A DNA stretch of 64,000 nt from Leclercia sp. S52 (lineage in GTDB: Bacteria; Pseudomonadota; Gammaproteobacteria; Enterobacterales; Enterobacteriaceae): assembly GCF_039727615.1 (NCBI RefSeq), contig NZ_CP152474.1, positions 1,116,001 to 1,180,000 on the forward strand, given 5' to 3'. Below are positions 38,979 to 48,994 of the stretch, one piece after another. Within the stretch, counting starts at the first letter, position 1, and every line of letters starts with the position of its first letter. Made by a program: the position numbers and the translations under genes. Below the pieces are notes generated by a model. That model was given only the letters and a program-made list of their open reading frames with translations. It did not search any database and was not told the origin of the DNA.

Positions 38979-39845
38979 TTACGCTTCCTCTACGTCGTGA
39001 TACTCTTCGCATGCCTGCAAAGTATTCTGAATCAGTGTCGCTACGGTCATTGGCCCTACGCCACCCGGAACCGGGGTGATGTAAGAGGCGCGGGCGGCGG
39101 CATCTTCGTAAACCACATCGCCTACCACTTTGCCGCTCTCCAGACGGTTAATCCCCACGTCCACCACAATCGCGCCTTCCTTGATCCACTCGCCCGGAAT
39201 AAAGCCCGGCTTGCCCACGGCCACGATCAGCAGGTCGGCGTTTTCGACGTGCTGGCGCAGGTTTTTGGTAAAGCGGTGGGTAACGGTGGTGGTGCAGCCG
39301 GCCAGCAGCAGCTCCATGCTCATCGGACGGCCAACGATATTGGACGCGCCAATCACCACGGCGTTCAGGCCGTAGGTATCGATGTTATAACGCTCCAGCA
39401 GCGTGACGATGCCGCGCGGGGTGCACGGACGCAGGCGCGGCGCACGCTGGCACAGACGGCCAACGTTGTACGGGTGGAAGCCGTCCACGTCTTTGTCTGG
39501 CGCGATACGTTCCAGTACTTTCACGTTGTCGATGCCCGCAGGCAGCGGCAGCTGGACCAGAATGCCGTCGATCTCTTTATCGGCGTTCAGGGTATCAATC
39601 AGCTCAAGCAGCTCTGCTTCAGAGGTGGTTTCCGGCAGATCGTAAGAGCGGGAGAGAAAGCCCACCTCTTCGCACGCTTTGCGTTTGCTGCCGACATAAA
39701 TTTGTGAAGCCGGGTTACTGCCGACCAGCACAACAGCCAGCCCGGGAGCGCGTTTTCCAGCGGCCCGACGTGCTGCCACTTTTTCCGCAACCTCAGAGCG
39801 CACCTGCTGCGCAATCGTTTTACCGTCAATAATCTTTGCTGCCAT
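38979..39845 (-). CDS. folD: Methylenetetrahydrofolate dehydrogenase / cyclohydrolase FolD
   Basis: Bifunctional one-carbon enzyme: 5,10-methylene-THF to 5,10-methenyl-THF to 10-formyl-THF. 288 residues, as in E. coli. The catalytic Lys is in [15 protein letters not shown], the substrate loop is [12 protein letters not shown], and the NADP site is [18 protein letters not shown]. The C-terminal signature [14 protein letters not shown] is present. Transcribed away from the tRNA-Arg gene. Confidence 0.98.
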   Translation of the reverse strand: MAAKIIDGKTIAQQVRSEVAEKVAARRAAGKRAPGLAVVLVGSNPASQIYVGSKRKACEEVGFLSRSYDLPETTSEAELLELIDTLNADKEIDGILVQLPLPAGIDNVKVLERIAPDKDVDGFHPYNVGRLCQRAPRLRPCTPRGIVTLLERYNIDTYGLNAVVIGASNIVGRPMSMELLLAGCTTTVTHRFTKNLRQHVENADLLIVAVGKPGFIPGEWIKEGAIVVDVGINRLESGKVVGDVVYEDAAARASYITPVPGGVGPMTVATLIQNTLQACEEYHDVEEA

Positions 39846-40069
39846 CAGAGAGAAGATTCCATCTGTAAGGAGTGAAAGGGGGGGATGCGCATATTTTGTC
39901 AGAAGCGCGCGCTGCTGTCAGTCACACTTTGCGGATTTTCCTGTTAAGCAGGACAGTTGTCAGCCATCGGTATGAACTACAAGAGGATTGTACTAAAATG
40001 CATTGACTCAACCGGCATTGACCGTATAATCCCACGCGTTTCACCACAGCGAAGTATCCGCTTCTCAGT

Positions 40070-40146
40070 GCGCCCTTAGCTCAGTTGGATAGAGCAACGG
40101 CCTTCTAAGCCGTAGGTCAAAGGTTCGAATCCTTTAGGGCGTACCA
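40070..40146 (+). tRNA. argU: tRNA-Arg(UCU)
   Basis: 77 bases including the encoded CCA. The acceptor stem GCGCCCT/AGGGCGT closes with a G-U first pair. The D-arm is TAGCTCAGTTGGATAGAGCA, the anticodon loop CTTCTAA gives anticodon UCU, and the T-arm is AGGTTCGAATCCT. It reads the rare AGA/AGG codons. It lies next to folD, as in E. coli, where its 3' end is the DLP12 prophage attachment site. Here I see no integrase and no second copy of the 3' end in the window. Confidence 0.97.
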
Positions 40147-40256
40147 TTTCAGCTCTCTCAGCTACCCCCTTATCCCTGTTTATCCGTCGTAAAACTGCCG
40201 TTTTCAACGGATTACCCTGTGCTGACCTGCGTTCAGCCGCCTAACCCGCTACTTTG

Positions 40257-40291
40257 TTGATCTACCTACTGTATTTACCTCCATTGGGGTA
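40257..40291 (+). promoter_or_regulatory. napF promoter region: NarP 7-2-7 site and FNR-like site
   Basis: TACCTCC-AT-TGGGGTA at 40276-40291 is a 7-2-7 inverted heptamer of the type NarP and NarL bind. Exactly 20 bp upstream (centre to centre) is TTGAT-CTAC-CTACT (40257-40270), an FNR site with only its left half conserved. In E. coli napF these sites are at -44.5 and -64.5, which would place the start of transcription near 40328, behind a TATCTT -10 at 40315. Anaerobic, nitrate-responsive control by NarP (encoded at 53.1 kb) is expected. Confidence 0.78.
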
Positions 40292-40337
40292 TGCACCTCT
40301 AACACATCCTGAAATATCTTATCCGCAAAAATAACCA

Positions 40338-40359
40338 CGCACAGACAGTGCGGTTTTTC
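40338..40359 (+). terminator. Terminator-like hairpin in the napF leader
   Basis: A 5-bp stem CGCAC/GTGCG with loop AGACA is followed by GTTTTTCTT. It lies between the predicted napF transcription start and the napF ATG. It could end readthrough from argU or attenuate nap; the stem is short. Confidence 0.45.
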
Positions 40360-40406
40360 TTGTCGCTTAGCCACCCAGGCAAGTGTCGTCATGGAAGGGC
40401 GGTGTC

Positions 40407-40971
40407 ATGGTTGATCTCTCCCGTCGGGGCATGTTGACAGGCAGATGGCGTAGCGCCGGCAGCGGGATCCGCCCGCCCTGGAGCGGAGAAGCAGATCGCT
40501 TTTTTTGCCCAGTGCACCCGCTGCGATGCCTGCGTTCAGGCCTGTGAAAACCAGATTCTGGCGCGCGGCCCGGGCGGTTATCCGACCGTTAATTTTCAGC
40601 AGGGCGAATGCAGCTTCTGCGCGGTCTGCGCGCAGGTCTGTCCTGAATCACTCTTTCTTGTGCGCCACACCAGGGCCTGGGATCTGATTTTTACCGTCGG
40701 GGCACATTGCCTCGCATATCAGTCCATTGAGTGTCATCGCTGTCAGGACAGCTGCGAACCCATGGCGATTACGTTTCGTCCCGGGCTGTCAGGCATTTAT
40801 CAGCCGCAGCTCGATAACCAGGCCTGTAACGGATGCGGGGCCTGTGTCGCCAGCTGCCCGGTATCGGCCATCAACGCGGAGTATCCCCATGCACACGAGC
40901 TGGCAAGTCTGCAGCCTGATCGTTCAGGCCAAACCTCAGCACATCAGCACCCTCAGCGCCCGGCTGACTGA
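40407..40971 (+). CDS. napF: Ferredoxin-type protein NapF, +1 shift in a T7 tract
   Basis: Cytoplasmic iron-sulfur protein that helps mature NapA. The ATG at 40407 gives SRRGMLTGRWRSAGSGIRPP as in E. coli. The frame fails at T7 (40500-40506); with six Ts it reads FFAQCTRCDACVQACENQIL and continues to 40971 (187 residues). Four Cys clusters are visible, including CSFCAVCAQVCPESL and CNGCGACVASCPVSAI. The usual stop after HAH is missing, so the frame runs on about 25 codons into napD (83-base overlap). Confidence 0.88.
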
Positions 40972-41152
40972 GCTGGCGGGCTGTGAGGTCGCCCTCAGCG
41001 ACCGGGGGACCGGTCAGATGATCGTGGTGGTCGAGTCGGAACAACACGACACGCTGATGCAAACAATTGAGTCGGTACGCAACGTTACGGACGTACTGGC
41101 GGTGTCGCTGGTTTATCACCAGCAGGATGAGCAAGGTGAGGAAACACCATGA
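40889..41152 (+). CDS. napD: NapA signal-peptide-binding chaperone NapD
   Basis: Small cytoplasmic chaperone that holds the Tat signal of NapA until cofactor loading is complete. The ATG at 40889 ([20 protein letters not shown]) gives 87 residues, identical in length to E. coli. The ferredoxin-like fold and the conserved [20 protein letters not shown] end are present. The stop overlaps the napA start (ATGA). Confidence 0.94.
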   Translation: MHTSWQVCSLIVQAKPQHISTLSARLTELAGCEVALSDRGTGQMIVVVESEQHDTLMQTIESVRNVTDVLAVSLVYHQQDEQGEETP

Positions 41153-43635
41153 AACTCAGTCGTCGTAGCTTTATGAAAGCTAACGCCGTTGCGGCCGCTG
41201 CGGCGGCTGCCGGGCTAAGCGTACCGGGCGTGGCCCGGGCGGTGGTCGGCCAGCAGGAAGCCATCAAGTGGGATAAAGCGCCGTGCCGTTTTTGCGGTAC
41301 CGGCTGTGGCGTGCTGGTGGGTACCCAGCAGGGGCGGATTGTGGCCTGTCAGGGCGACCCTGAAGCACCGGTTAACCGCGGCCTGAACTGCATTAAGGGC
41401 TACTTCCTGCCCAAAATCATGTACGGAAAGGATCGCTTAACCCAGCCGCTGCTGCGTATGAAGGGCGGTCAGTACCATAAAGAGGGCGAATTTACCCCCA
41501 TCAGCTGGGAACAAGCCTTCGACGTCATGGAAGAGAAGTTCAAAACCGCGATGAAAGAGAAGGGCCCCGAATCCATCGGCATGTTCGGTTCCGGTCAGTG
41601 GACCATCTGGGAAGGCTATGCCGCCGCCAAGCTGTTCAAAGCCGGGTTCCGCTCCAACAACATCGACCCGAACGCGCGTCACTGCATGGCGTCGGCGGTG
41701 GTGGGCTTTATGCGAACCTTTGGCATGGATGAGCCGATGGGCTGCTACGACGATATCGAGCAGACCGACGCCTTTGTCCTGTGGGGGGCCAACATGGCCG
41801 AGATGCACCCGATCCTCTGGTCGCGCATCACCAACCGTCGCCTGTCCGATCCCAACGTCACCGTCGCCGTGCTCTCCACCTTCCAGCACCGCAGCTTTGA
41901 GCTGGCGGACAACGGCATGATCTTCACCCCGCAAACCGATCTGGTGATCCTCAACTACATCGCCAACTACATCATTCAAAACGACGCGATCGATCAGGAC
42001 TTTTTCAGCAAGCACGTCAACCTGCGCAAAGGGGTAACGGATATTGGCTACGGCCTGCGTCCGACCCATCCGCTGGAAAAAGCAGCGAAAAACCCGGGTT
42101 CCGATGCCTCCGAGCCGATGAGCTTTGAGGAGTACAAAGCCTTCGTGGCGGAATACACCCTGGATAAAACGGCACAGATGACCGGGGTACCGAAAGATCA
42201 GCTGGAGGCGCTGGCAAAACTGTATGCCGATCCGAACAAGAAGGTGATCTCCTACTGGACGATGGGCTTTAACCAGCATACCCGCGGCGTGTGGGCCAAT
42301 AACCTGGTCTACAACATCCATCTGCTGACCGGCAAAATCGCTCAGCCGGGCTGCGGTCCGTTCTCCCTGACCGGCCAGCCTTCCGCCTGCGGCACCGCCC
42401 GTGAAGTGGGCACCTTCGCCCACCGTCTGCCGGCGGATATGGTGGTCACCAACGACAAGCACCGCGCGATCTGCGAGCAGCAGTGGCTGATCCCCGCCGG
42501 GACTATTCCGGCGAAAGTCGGTTTGCATGCCGTGGCGCAGGACCGCGCCCTCAAGGACGGCAAGCTGAACGTCTACTGGACGATGTGCACCAACAACATG
42601 CAGGCCGGGCCGAACATTAACGAAGAGCGTATGCCGGGCTGGCGCGATCCGCGCAACTTTATCATCGTCTCCGACCCGTACCCGACCGTGAGCGCCCTGG
42701 CCGCAGACCTGATCCTGCCTACCGCGATGTGGGTGGAGAAAGAGGGGGCCTACGGCAACGCGGAGCGCCGCACCCAGTTCTGGCGTCAGCAGATCAAAGC
42801 TCCCGGCGAGGCCAAATCGGACCTCTGGCAGCTGGTGGAGTTCGCCCGCCGCTTCAAAACCGACGAGGTGTGGCCGGAAGAGCTGCTGGCGCAGAAGCCA
42901 GAGCTGCGGGGCAAAACGCTATACGACGTGCTGTTCGCCACCCCTGCGGTCAGCAAGTTCCCGCTGAGCGAGATCCCGGCAGAGCAGCTCAATGACGAAT
43001 CCCGCGAGCTGGGCTTCTATCTGCAAAAAGGGCTGTTCGAGGAGTACGCCTGGTTTGGCCGCGGCCACGGTCACGATCTGGCACCGTTCGACGATTACCA
43101 CAAGGCGCGCGGGTTGCGCTGGCCGGTTGTAAACGGGAAAGAGACCCAGTGGCGCTACAGCGAAGGCCACGATCCGTACGTCAAAGCGGGCGAGGGCTAT
43201 AAGTTCTACGGCAAGCCGGATGGCAAAGCGGTGATCTTCGCCCTGCCGTTCGAACCGGCTGCCGAAGCGCCGGACGCCGAGTTCGACTTGTGGCTCTCCA
43301 CCGGCCGCGTGCTGGAGCACTGGCACACCGGCAGTATGACCCGCCGCGTTCCCGAGCTGCACCGCGCCTTCCCGGAGGCGGTGCTGTTTATTCACCCGCT
43401 GGATGCCAAAGCGCGCAATCTGCGTCGTGGTGAAAAGGTGAAAGTCATCTCCCGCCGGGGCGAAGTGATTTCGATTGTCGAAACCCGGGGCCGTAACCGT
43501 CCTCCGCAGGGGCTGGTCTATATGCCGTTCTTCGATGCCGCGCAGATGGTCAATAACCTGACCCTGGACGCGACGGATCCGCTCTCCAAAGAGACGGATT
43601 TCAAGAAGTGCGCCGTTAAGCTGGCGAAGGTGTAA
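41149..43635 (+). CDS. napA: Periplasmic nitrate reductase catalytic subunit NapA
   Basis: Molybdenum (bis-MGD) enzyme reducing nitrate to nitrite in the periplasm. 828 residues as in E. coli. Tat signal [20 protein letters not shown] with cleavage near ARA. The [4Fe-4S] ligands are CRFCGTGC and, further on, the Cys in [11 protein letters not shown]. The Mo-ligating Cys is in [13 protein letters not shown]. Molybdopterin-domain segments follow ([32 protein letters not shown]). The sequence shows no damage, unlike its neighbours. Confidence 0.98.
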   Translation: MKLSRRSFMKANAVAAAAAAAGLSVPGVARAVVGQQEAIKWDKAPCRFCGTGCGVLVGTQQGRIVACQGDPEAPVNRGLNCIKGYFLPKIMYGKDRLTQPLLRMKGGQYHKEGEFTPISWEQAFDVMEEKFKTAMKEKGPESIGMFGSGQWTIWEGYAAAKLFKAGFRSNNIDPNARHCMASAVVGFMRTFGMDEPMGCYDDIEQTDAFVLWGANMAEMHPILWSRITNRRLSDPNVTVAVLSTFQHRSFELADNGMIFTPQTDLVILNYIANYIIQNDAIDQDFFSKHVNLRKGVTDIGYGLRPTHPLEKAAKNPGSDASEPMSFEEYKAFVAEYTLDKTAQMTGVPKDQLEALAKLYADPNKKVISYWTMGFNQHTRGVWANNLVYNIHLLTGKIAQPGCGPFSLTGQPSACGTAREVGTFAHRLPADMVVTNDKHRAICEQQWLIPAGTIPAKVGLHAVAQDRALKDGKLNVYWTMCTNNMQAGPNINEERMPGWRDPRNFIIVSDPYPTVSALAADLILPTAMWVEKEGAYGNAERRTQFWRQQIKAPGEAKSDLWQLVEFARRFKTDEVWPEELLAQKPELRGKTLYDVLFATPAVSKFPLSEIPAEQLNDESRELGFYLQKGLFEEYAWFGRGHGHDLAPFDDYHKARGLRWPVVNGKETQWRYSEGHDPYVKAGEGYKFYGKPDGKAVIFALPFEPAAEAPDAEFDLWLSTGRVLEHWHTGSMTRRVPELHRAFPEAVLFIHPLDAKARNLRRGEKVKVISRRGEVISIVETRGRNRPPQGLVYMPFFDAAQMVNNLTLDATDPLSKETDFKKCAVKLAKV

Positions 43636-43640
43636 TTGCG

Positions 43641-44337
43641 ATGTCCCGCTCGGCGACACCCCGTAACGGCCGCCGCCGCTTCCTGCGCGATGTGATGCGC
43701 ACCGCGGGGGGGGCTGGCCGCCGTGGGCGTCGCGCTGGGACTCCAGCAGCACACCGCCCGCGCCACCGGCGTGCGGCTGCGCCCGCCCGGGGCCTTGGGC
43801 GAAGAGGCTTTTGCCCGGGCCTGCGTGCGCTGTGGCCAGTGCGTGCAGGCCTGTCCCTACGACACCCTGAAGCTGGCGACGCTGGCCTCGGGGCTGTCGG
43901 CCGGAACGCCTTACTTTGTCGCCCGCGATATCCCCTGCGAAATGTGCGAGGACATTCCCTGCGCCCGGGTCTGCCCGAGCGGCGCGCTGGATCGCGACAT
44001 CGCCACGATTGACGATGCCCGCATGGGGCTGGCGGTGCTGCTGGATCAGGAAAACTGCCTCAACTTTCAGGGGTTGCGCTGCGACGTGTGCTACCGCGAC
44101 TGCCCGAAGATCGACGAGGCCATCACCCTCGAGCTGGATCGCAATCTGCGCACCGGCAAGCACGCGCGCTTTCTGCCCACCGTGCACAGCAACGCCTGCA
44201 CCGGCTGTGGCAAATGCGAGAAGGTCTGCGTCCTGGAGCAACCGGCGATCAAGGTCCTGCCGCTGTCGCTGGCGAAAGGGGAGCTGGGCCATCACTACCG
44301 CTTCGGCTGGCTGGAGGGCAACGATGGCAAACCGTAA
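43641..44337 (+). CDS. napG: Ferredoxin-type quinol dehydrogenase component NapG, +1 shift in a G8 tract
   Basis: Periplasmic [4Fe-4S] protein forming, with NapH, a quinol oxidase branch feeding NapA. The ATG at 43641 starts [19 protein letters not shown], a Tat-type signal. The frame breaks at G8 (43706-43713); with seven Gs it reads [20 protein letters not shown] and totals 231 residues, as in E. coli. Four clusters: [38 protein letters not shown] and [11 protein letters not shown]. The stop overlaps the napH start. Confidence 0.92.
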
Positions 44338-45187
44338 GCGCGATGCCGGGCAGGAAGCGCGGGCGAAAAAGGGCTGGTGGCGCAGCCACCGCTGGCTGGT
44401 TCTGCGCCGCCTCAGCCAGTTTGCCATTCTGGGGATGTTCCTCAGCGGGCCCTGGCTGGGGGTGTGGATCCTGCACGGCAACTACAGCAGCAGCCTGCTG
44501 CTGGACAGGGTGCCGCTGACAGATCCGCTGATGGCCCTGCAAAGCCTCGCCAGCGGCCATCTGCCCGCCGCGCTGGCGCTGACCGGAGCGGTGATCATCA
44601 CCCTGCTGTACGCCCTGGCCGGGAAACGGCTGTTCTGCGGCTGGGTCTGTCCGCTGAACCCGGTGACGGATTTTGCCAGCCGCTTGCGCAGGCGGTTTGA
44701 CCTGAATCAGTCCGCGGCGATTCCGCGCCATACCCGGTACGTCCTGCTGGGAATGGTGCTGGTGGGTTGTGCGCTGACCGGCACGCTGCTGTGGGAGTGG
44801 ATCAATCCGGTTTCGCTGATGGGGCGGAGCCTGGTGATGGGATTCGGCAGCGGCGCGCTGCTGATTATCGCCCTGTTTTTATTTGATTTACTGGTCGTCG
44901 AACACGGCTGGTGCGGGCATCTCTGCCCGACAGGCGCCCTGTACGGCGTGCTGGGAAGCAAAGGCGTGTTGACGGTGGTCGCGCACGATCGCCACCGCTG
45001 TAACCGCTGTATGGACTGTTTTCATGTTTGCCCGGAACCGCATGTGCTGCGTGCTCCGGTGCTGGATGAGCAAAGCCCGGTGCAGGTGACCAGCCGCGAC
45101 TGTCTGGTCTGCGGTCGCTGTGTCGATGTTTGTTCTGAGGATGTTTTTACAATAACTATGCGATGGAGTTCGGGAGCGAAACAATGA
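44324..45187 (+). CDS. napH: Membrane quinol dehydrogenase component NapH
   Basis: Inner-membrane partner of NapG. The ATG at 44324 ([20 protein letters not shown]) gives 287 residues as in E. coli; the larger frame to 43916 is antisense-like overlap with napG and rejected. Four membrane helices, two periplasm-facing CxxxCP motifs ([22 protein letters not shown]) and two C-terminal [4Fe-4S] clusters ([25 protein letters not shown]). Confidence 0.95.
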   Translation: MANRKRDAGQEARAKKGWWRSHRWLVLRRLSQFAILGMFLSGPWLGVWILHGNYSSSLLLDRVPLTDPLMALQSLASGHLPAALALTGAVIITLLYALAGKRLFCGWVCPLNPVTDFASRLRRRFDLNQSAAIPRHTRYVLLGMVLVGCALTGTLLWEWINPVSLMGRSLVMGFGSGALLIIALFLFDLLVVEHGWCGHLCPTGALYGVLGSKGVLTVVAHDRHRCNRCMDCFHVCPEPHVLRAPVLDEQSPVQVTSRDCLVCGRCVDVCSEDVFTITMRWSSGAKQ

Positions 45188-45634
45188 AAAGCCATGACCT
45201 GAAGAAGGCGCTATGTCAATGGATGGCCGGGCTTGCCCTGGTGGTGAGCGGCGCGGTTTGGGCCGCAAATGGCGTGGATCTCAGTCAGTCGCCGGAAGTC
45301 TCCGGCACCCAGGAAGGGGCGATCCGCATCCAGAAAGAGCAGGGCCGGATGCCGCTGAACTATGTTAACCAGCCGCCGATGATCCCGCACAGCGTGGACG
45401 GCTATCAGGTCACCACCAACACCAACCGCTGCCTGCAGTGTCACGGCGTGGAGAGCTATCGCACCACCGGCGCACCGCGCATCAGCCCGACCCACTTTAT
45501 GGACAGCAACGGCAACGTCGGGGCCGAAGTGGCGCCGCGTCGCTACTTCTGTCTGCAGTGTCACGTGCCGCAGTCTGACGCCGCGCCGATTGTGGAGAAC
45601 ACCTTCACCCCCCTCGAAAGGTTACGGAAAATAA
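45184..45634 (+). CDS. napB: Diheme cytochrome NapB, +1 shift near the end
   Basis: Periplasmic electron-transfer subunit of NapAB. The ATG at 45184 ([20 protein letters not shown]) starts a Sec signal ending AVWA. Two c-type heme sites are visible: CLQCH at about 76-80 and again near 120. C6 at 45608-45613 shifts the frame; with five Cs the end reads NTFTPSKGYGK and stops at 45634 after 149 residues, the exact E. coli length. As read, it would end LERLRKIRGHDGKVYP at 45663, overlapping napC. Confidence 0.93.
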
Positions 45635-45643
45635 GAGGTCACG

Positions 45644-46246
45644 ATGGAAAAGTCTACCCGTAAGCCTGGCTGGATTAAGCGCCTCTGGCACTGGTGGCGT
45701 CGCCCCAGCCGTCTGGCGCTGGGCACGCTGCTGTTAATCGGTTTTGTCGGCGGCATTATTTTCTGGGGCGGTTTCAATACCGGGATGGAAAAGGCCAACA
45801 CCGAGGAGTTCTGCATCGGCTGCCACGAAATGCGTAATACGGTCTACCAGGAGTATATGGAATCCGTGCACTACAACAACCGCAGCGGGGTGCGTGCCAC
45901 CTGTCCTGACTGCCATGTGCCGCACGAGTTTGTGCCGAAGATGATCCGTAAGATTCAGGCCAGCAAGGAGCTGTACGCCAAAGCCTTTGGTCTTATCGAT
46001 ACGCCGCAAAAATTTGAAGCCCACCGTCTGACCATGGCGCAAAACGAGTGGCGGCGGATGAAAGAGAACAACTCCCAGGAGTGTCGTAACTGCCACAACT
46101 TCGAGTTTATGGATCTCACCGCCCAGAAAGGGGTCGCGGCGAAAATGCACGACCAGGCGGTGAAGGACGGACAGACCTGTATTGACTGCCATAAAGGGAT
46201 TGCGCACAAGCTCCCGGATATGCGCGACGTCAAACCAGGCTTTTAA
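45644..46246 (+). CDS. napC: Tetraheme cytochrome NapC
   Basis: NapC/NirT-family inner-membrane quinol dehydrogenase delivering electrons to NapB. 200 residues. One N-terminal membrane helix (LALGTLLLIGFVGGIIFWGG) and four CxxCH sites: CIGCHEMR, CPDCHVPHEF, CRNCHNFEF and CIDCHKG. Last gene of nap; ccmA begins 15 bases on. Heme is attached by the adjacent Ccm system. Confidence 0.97.
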   Translation: MEKSTRKPGWIKRLWHWWRRPSRLALGTLLLIGFVGGIIFWGGFNTGMEKANTEEFCIGCHEMRNTVYQEYMESVHYNNRSGVRATCPDCHVPHEFVPKMIRKIQASKELYAKAFGLIDTPQKFEAHRLTMAQNEWRRMKENNSQECRNCHNFEFMDLTAQKGVAAKMHDQAVKDGQTCIDCHKGIAHKLPDMRDVKPGF

Positions 46247-46260
46247 CAGGATGTTGATGC

Positions 46261-46878
46261 GTGGGCCGACTTGAAGCCAAAGGACTGCTCTGCGAGCGGG
46301 ATGACAGAATACTGTTCAGCGATCTCTCCTTCGACGTGAACGCCGGGGAGTGGATCCAGATCGTCGGGGGCAACGGCGCGGGGAAAACCACCCTGCTGCG
46401 GCTGCTCACCGGCCTGGCGCGCCCCGATGCCGGGGAGGTCTGCTGGCAGGCTGAGCCCCTGCATCGGGTGCGCGACAGCTATCATCAGAATCTACTGTGG
46501 ATTGGCCACCAGCCGGGGATCAAAACCCGGCTGACGGCGCTGGAGAACCTGCGTTTTTTCCATCACCACGGCGATACCGCCCGGTGCCTGGAAGCGCTGG
46601 CGCAGGCCGGGCTCGCCGGCTACGAAGACCTTCCCGTCAACCAGCTCTCCGCCGGTCAGCAGCGCCGCGTGGCGCTGGCGCGTCTCTGGCTGACCCACGC
46701 CACCCTCTGGATCCTCGACGAACCCTTTACCGCCATCGACGTGAACGGCGTTGACCGCCTGACCCGGCGCATGGCCGACCACACCGCCCGGGGCGGGATG
46801 GTGATCATGACCACCCACCAGCCGCTGAACGTGGCGAGCGACAAAATCCGCCGTATCGCGCTGAGGGCAGCATCATGA
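46261..46878 (+). CDS. ccmA: Heme exporter ATP-binding protein CcmA
   Basis: ATPase of CcmAB(C)D, needed to release heme-loaded CcmE. GTG start at 46261, 205 residues (E. coli 207). Walker [11 protein letters not shown]-loop IGHQPGIK, signature [14 protein letters not shown], Walker B LWILDEP, H-loop TTHQP. The stop overlaps the ccmB start by four bases. Confidence 0.96.
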   Translation: MGRLEAKGLLCERDDRILFSDLSFDVNAGEWIQIVGGNGAGKTTLLRLLTGLARPDAGEVCWQAEPLHRVRDSYHQNLLWIGHQPGIKTRLTALENLRFFHHHGDTARCLEALAQAGLAGYEDLPVNQLSAGQQRRVALARLWLTHATLWILDEPFTAIDVNGVDRLTRRMADHTARGGMVIMTTHQPLNVASDKIRRIALRAAS

Positions 46879-47534
46879 TGTGGCGCATCTTCCGCCTCGA
46901 GCTGCGGGTGGCCTTCCGCCACAGCGCGGAGATCGCTAATCCGCTGTGGTTTTTCCTGATCGTTATCACCCTTTTCCCCCTGAGCCTTGGCCCGGAGCCG
47001 CAGCTGCTGGCGCGCATCGCCCCCGGCATTATCTGGGTCGCCGCGCTGCTCGCCTCGCTGCTGGCCCTGGAGCGCCTGTTTCGTGACGATCTGCAGGACG
47101 GCAGTCTCGAACAGCTGATGCTGCTGCCTCTGCCGCTCCCGGCGGTAGTGCTGGCGAAAGTGATGGCGCACTGGATGGTGACCGGACTGCCGCTGCTGAT
47201 CCTCTCCCCGGTGATTGCGCTCCTGCTCGGCATGGACCTTTACGGCTGGAAAATCATGGCCCTGACGCTGCTGCTGGGCACGCCGACGCTGGGCTTTCTC
47301 GGCGCGCCGGGGGTGGGATTAACGGTAGGGCTCAGGCGCGGCGGGGTGCTGCTGAGCGTACTGGTGCTGCCGTTAACCATCCCGTTACTGATTTTTGCTA
47401 CCGCCGCGATGGATGCGGCTTCCATGCGCCTCCCTGTTGAGGGGTACATGGCTATTCTGGGCGCGCTGCTGGCTGGCAGCGCAACGTTAAGCCCGTTCGC
47501 GACGGCGGCTGCGCTACGCATCAGCGTGCAGTAG
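46875..47534 (+). CDS. ccmB: Heme exporter membrane protein CcmB
   Basis: Permease of the CcmAB complex. 219 residues with six hydrophobic helices ([57 protein letters not shown]). The [20 protein letters not shown] loop is typical of the family. Coupled to ccmA. Confidence 0.96.
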   Translation: MMWRIFRLELRVAFRHSAEIANPLWFFLIVITLFPLSLGPEPQLLARIAPGIIWVAALLASLLALERLFRDDLQDGSLEQLMLLPLPLPAVVLAKVMAHWMVTGLPLLILSPVIALLLGMDLYGWKIMALTLLLGTPTLGFLGAPGVGLTVGLRRGGVLLSVLVLPLTIPLLIFATAAMDAASMRLPVEGYMAILGALLAGSATLSPFATAAALRISVQ

Positions 47535-47574
47535 CGCGGTATTCATTCGTTTGTCTGAATCTGGTAACTGAATT

Positions 47575-48312
47575 ATGTGGAAAACACTTCATCAACTGGC
47601 GATCCCGCCGCGGCTCTATCAGATCTGCGGGTACTTCATCCCCTGGCTGGCGATTGCCAGCACGCTGGTGCTGGCCGCGGGCTGGATCTGGGGTTTTGGC
47701 TTCGCGCCTGCGGATTATCAGCAGGGAGAGAGCTACCGCATTATCTATCTGCACGTCCCGGCCGCTATCTGGTCGATGGGGATCTACGCCGGGATGGCGG
47801 TGGCGGCCTTTATCGGCCTGGTCTGGCAGCTGAAAATGGCCAATCTGGCCCTGGCGGCGATGGCGCCCGTCGGGGCGGTATTGACCTTTATTGCGCTGGT
47901 GACCGGCTCGGCGTGGGGCAAACCGATGTGGGGCACCTGGTGGGTCTGGGACGCGCGTCTGACCTCCGAGCTGGTGCTGCTATTTCTCTACGTCGGCGTT
48001 ATTGCCCTGTGGCACGCCTTTGATGACCGCCGCCTGGCCGGACGCGCCGCCGGGATTCTGGTGCTGATCGGCGTGGTGAACCTGCCGATTATTCACTACT
48101 CGGTGGAGTGGTGGAACACCCTGCATCAGGGCTCTACCAATATGCAGCAAAGTATCGATCCGGCGATGCGTATGCCGCTGCGGCTGGCGATTATCGGCAC
48201 GCTGCTGCTGTTCATCACGCTGACGATGATGCGGATGCGGAACCTGATTTTGTTGATGGAAAAACGTCGCCCGTGGGTGGGTGAACTGATGTTAAAAGGA
48301 GGCCGCCGGTGA
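47575..48312 (+). CDS. ccmC: Heme-handling protein CcmC
   Basis: Inner-membrane protein that loads heme onto CcmE. 245 residues, six helices. The tryptophan-rich WWD motif is GTWWVWDARLTSELVLLF; flanking periplasmic His ligands are in YLHVPAAIW and IIHYSVEWWNTLHQ. The stop overlaps the ccmD start. Confidence 0.97.
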   Translation: MWKTLHQLAIPPRLYQICGYFIPWLAIASTLVLAAGWIWGFGFAPADYQQGESYRIIYLHVPAAIWSMGIYAGMAVAAFIGLVWQLKMANLALAAMAPVGAVLTFIALVTGSAWGKPMWGTWWVWDARLTSELVLLFLYVGVIALWHAFDDRRLAGRAAGILVLIGVVNLPIIHYSVEWWNTLHQGSTNMQQSIDPAMRMPLRLAIIGTLLLFITLTMMRMRNLILLMEKRRPWVGELMLKGGRR

Positions 48313-48518
48313 ACAGCGCATTTGCATCCTGGAGTGATTTTTTTGCCATGGGCGGGTACGCCTTTTACGTCTGGCTGGCGGTGGCGATGACCCTTATCCC
48401 GCTGGCGGTACTGGTGGCGCATACCGTCATGCAGCATCGCGCCATCCTGCGCGATATCGCCCAGCAGCGGGCGCGGGAAACCCGCCTGCGTGCCGCTCAG
48501 GCACGGGAGGCCGTATGA
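48309..48518 (+). CDS. ccmD: Heme exporter protein CcmD
   Basis: Small 69-residue membrane protein that holds CcmA, B, C and E together. One helix ([20 protein letters not shown]) and a basic cytoplasmic tail ([13 protein letters not shown] type). GTG start overlapping ccmC; its stop overlaps ccmE. Confidence 0.94.
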   Translation: MNSAFASWSDFFAMGGYAFYVWLAVAMTLIPLAVLVAHTVMQHRAILRDIAQQRARETRLRAAQAREAV

Positions 48519-48994
48519 ATCTCCGACGTAAAAACCGTTTGTGGGTCGCCTGCGCCGTGCTGGCGGGGCTGGCCCTGACCATCACCCTGGTGCTCTATGC
48601 CCTGCGCTCCAGTATCGACCTGTTCTATACCCCGGGGGAGATCCTCTACGGCAAGCGCGAAACGCAGCAGCTGCCCGAGGTGGGCCAGCGCCTGCGCGTG
48701 GGTGGGATGGTGCTGCCCGGCAGCGTTAAGCGCGACCCCCACTCCCTGAAGGTTAACTTCAGCATCTACGATGCCGAAGGGGAGGTAGATGTCACCTACG
48801 AAGGTATCCTGCCGGATCTGTTCCGCGAAGGGCAGGGCGTGGTGGTGCAGGGGGAGCTGGGCGCGGGAAATCATGTCCAGGCCAAAGAGGTGCTGGCCAA
48901 ACATGATGAAAACTACACCCCGCCGGAAGTGAAAAAGGCGATGGAGGAGAATCACCGCCGTCCGGCGAGCGTCTACAGGGATAACGCATCATGA
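48515..48994 (+). CDS. ccmE: Periplasmic heme chaperone CcmE
   Basis: Binds heme covalently through a His and passes it to CcmF/H. 159 residues. An N-terminal anchor helix ([20 protein letters not shown]) precedes an OB-fold. The heme His is in [15 protein letters not shown]. The stop overlaps ccmF by four bases. Confidence 0.97.
   Translation: MNLRRKNRLWVACAVLAGLALTITLVLYALRSSIDLFYTPGEILYGKRETQQLPEVGQRLRVGGMVLPGSVKRDPHSLKVNFSIYDAEGEVDVTYEGILPDLFREGQGVVVQGELGAGNHVQAKEVLAKHDENYTPPEVKKAMEENHRRPASVYRDNAS

Noticed and set aside
40070..40406. Prophage or island attachment site at argU
   Set aside because: No integrase gene and no second copy of the tRNA 3' end could be found in the window.
42919..44481. 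A 520-codon open frame antisense to napA/napG
   Set aside because: It mirrors high-GC coding sequence, has no recognisable domain and lies opposite genes with complete homology.
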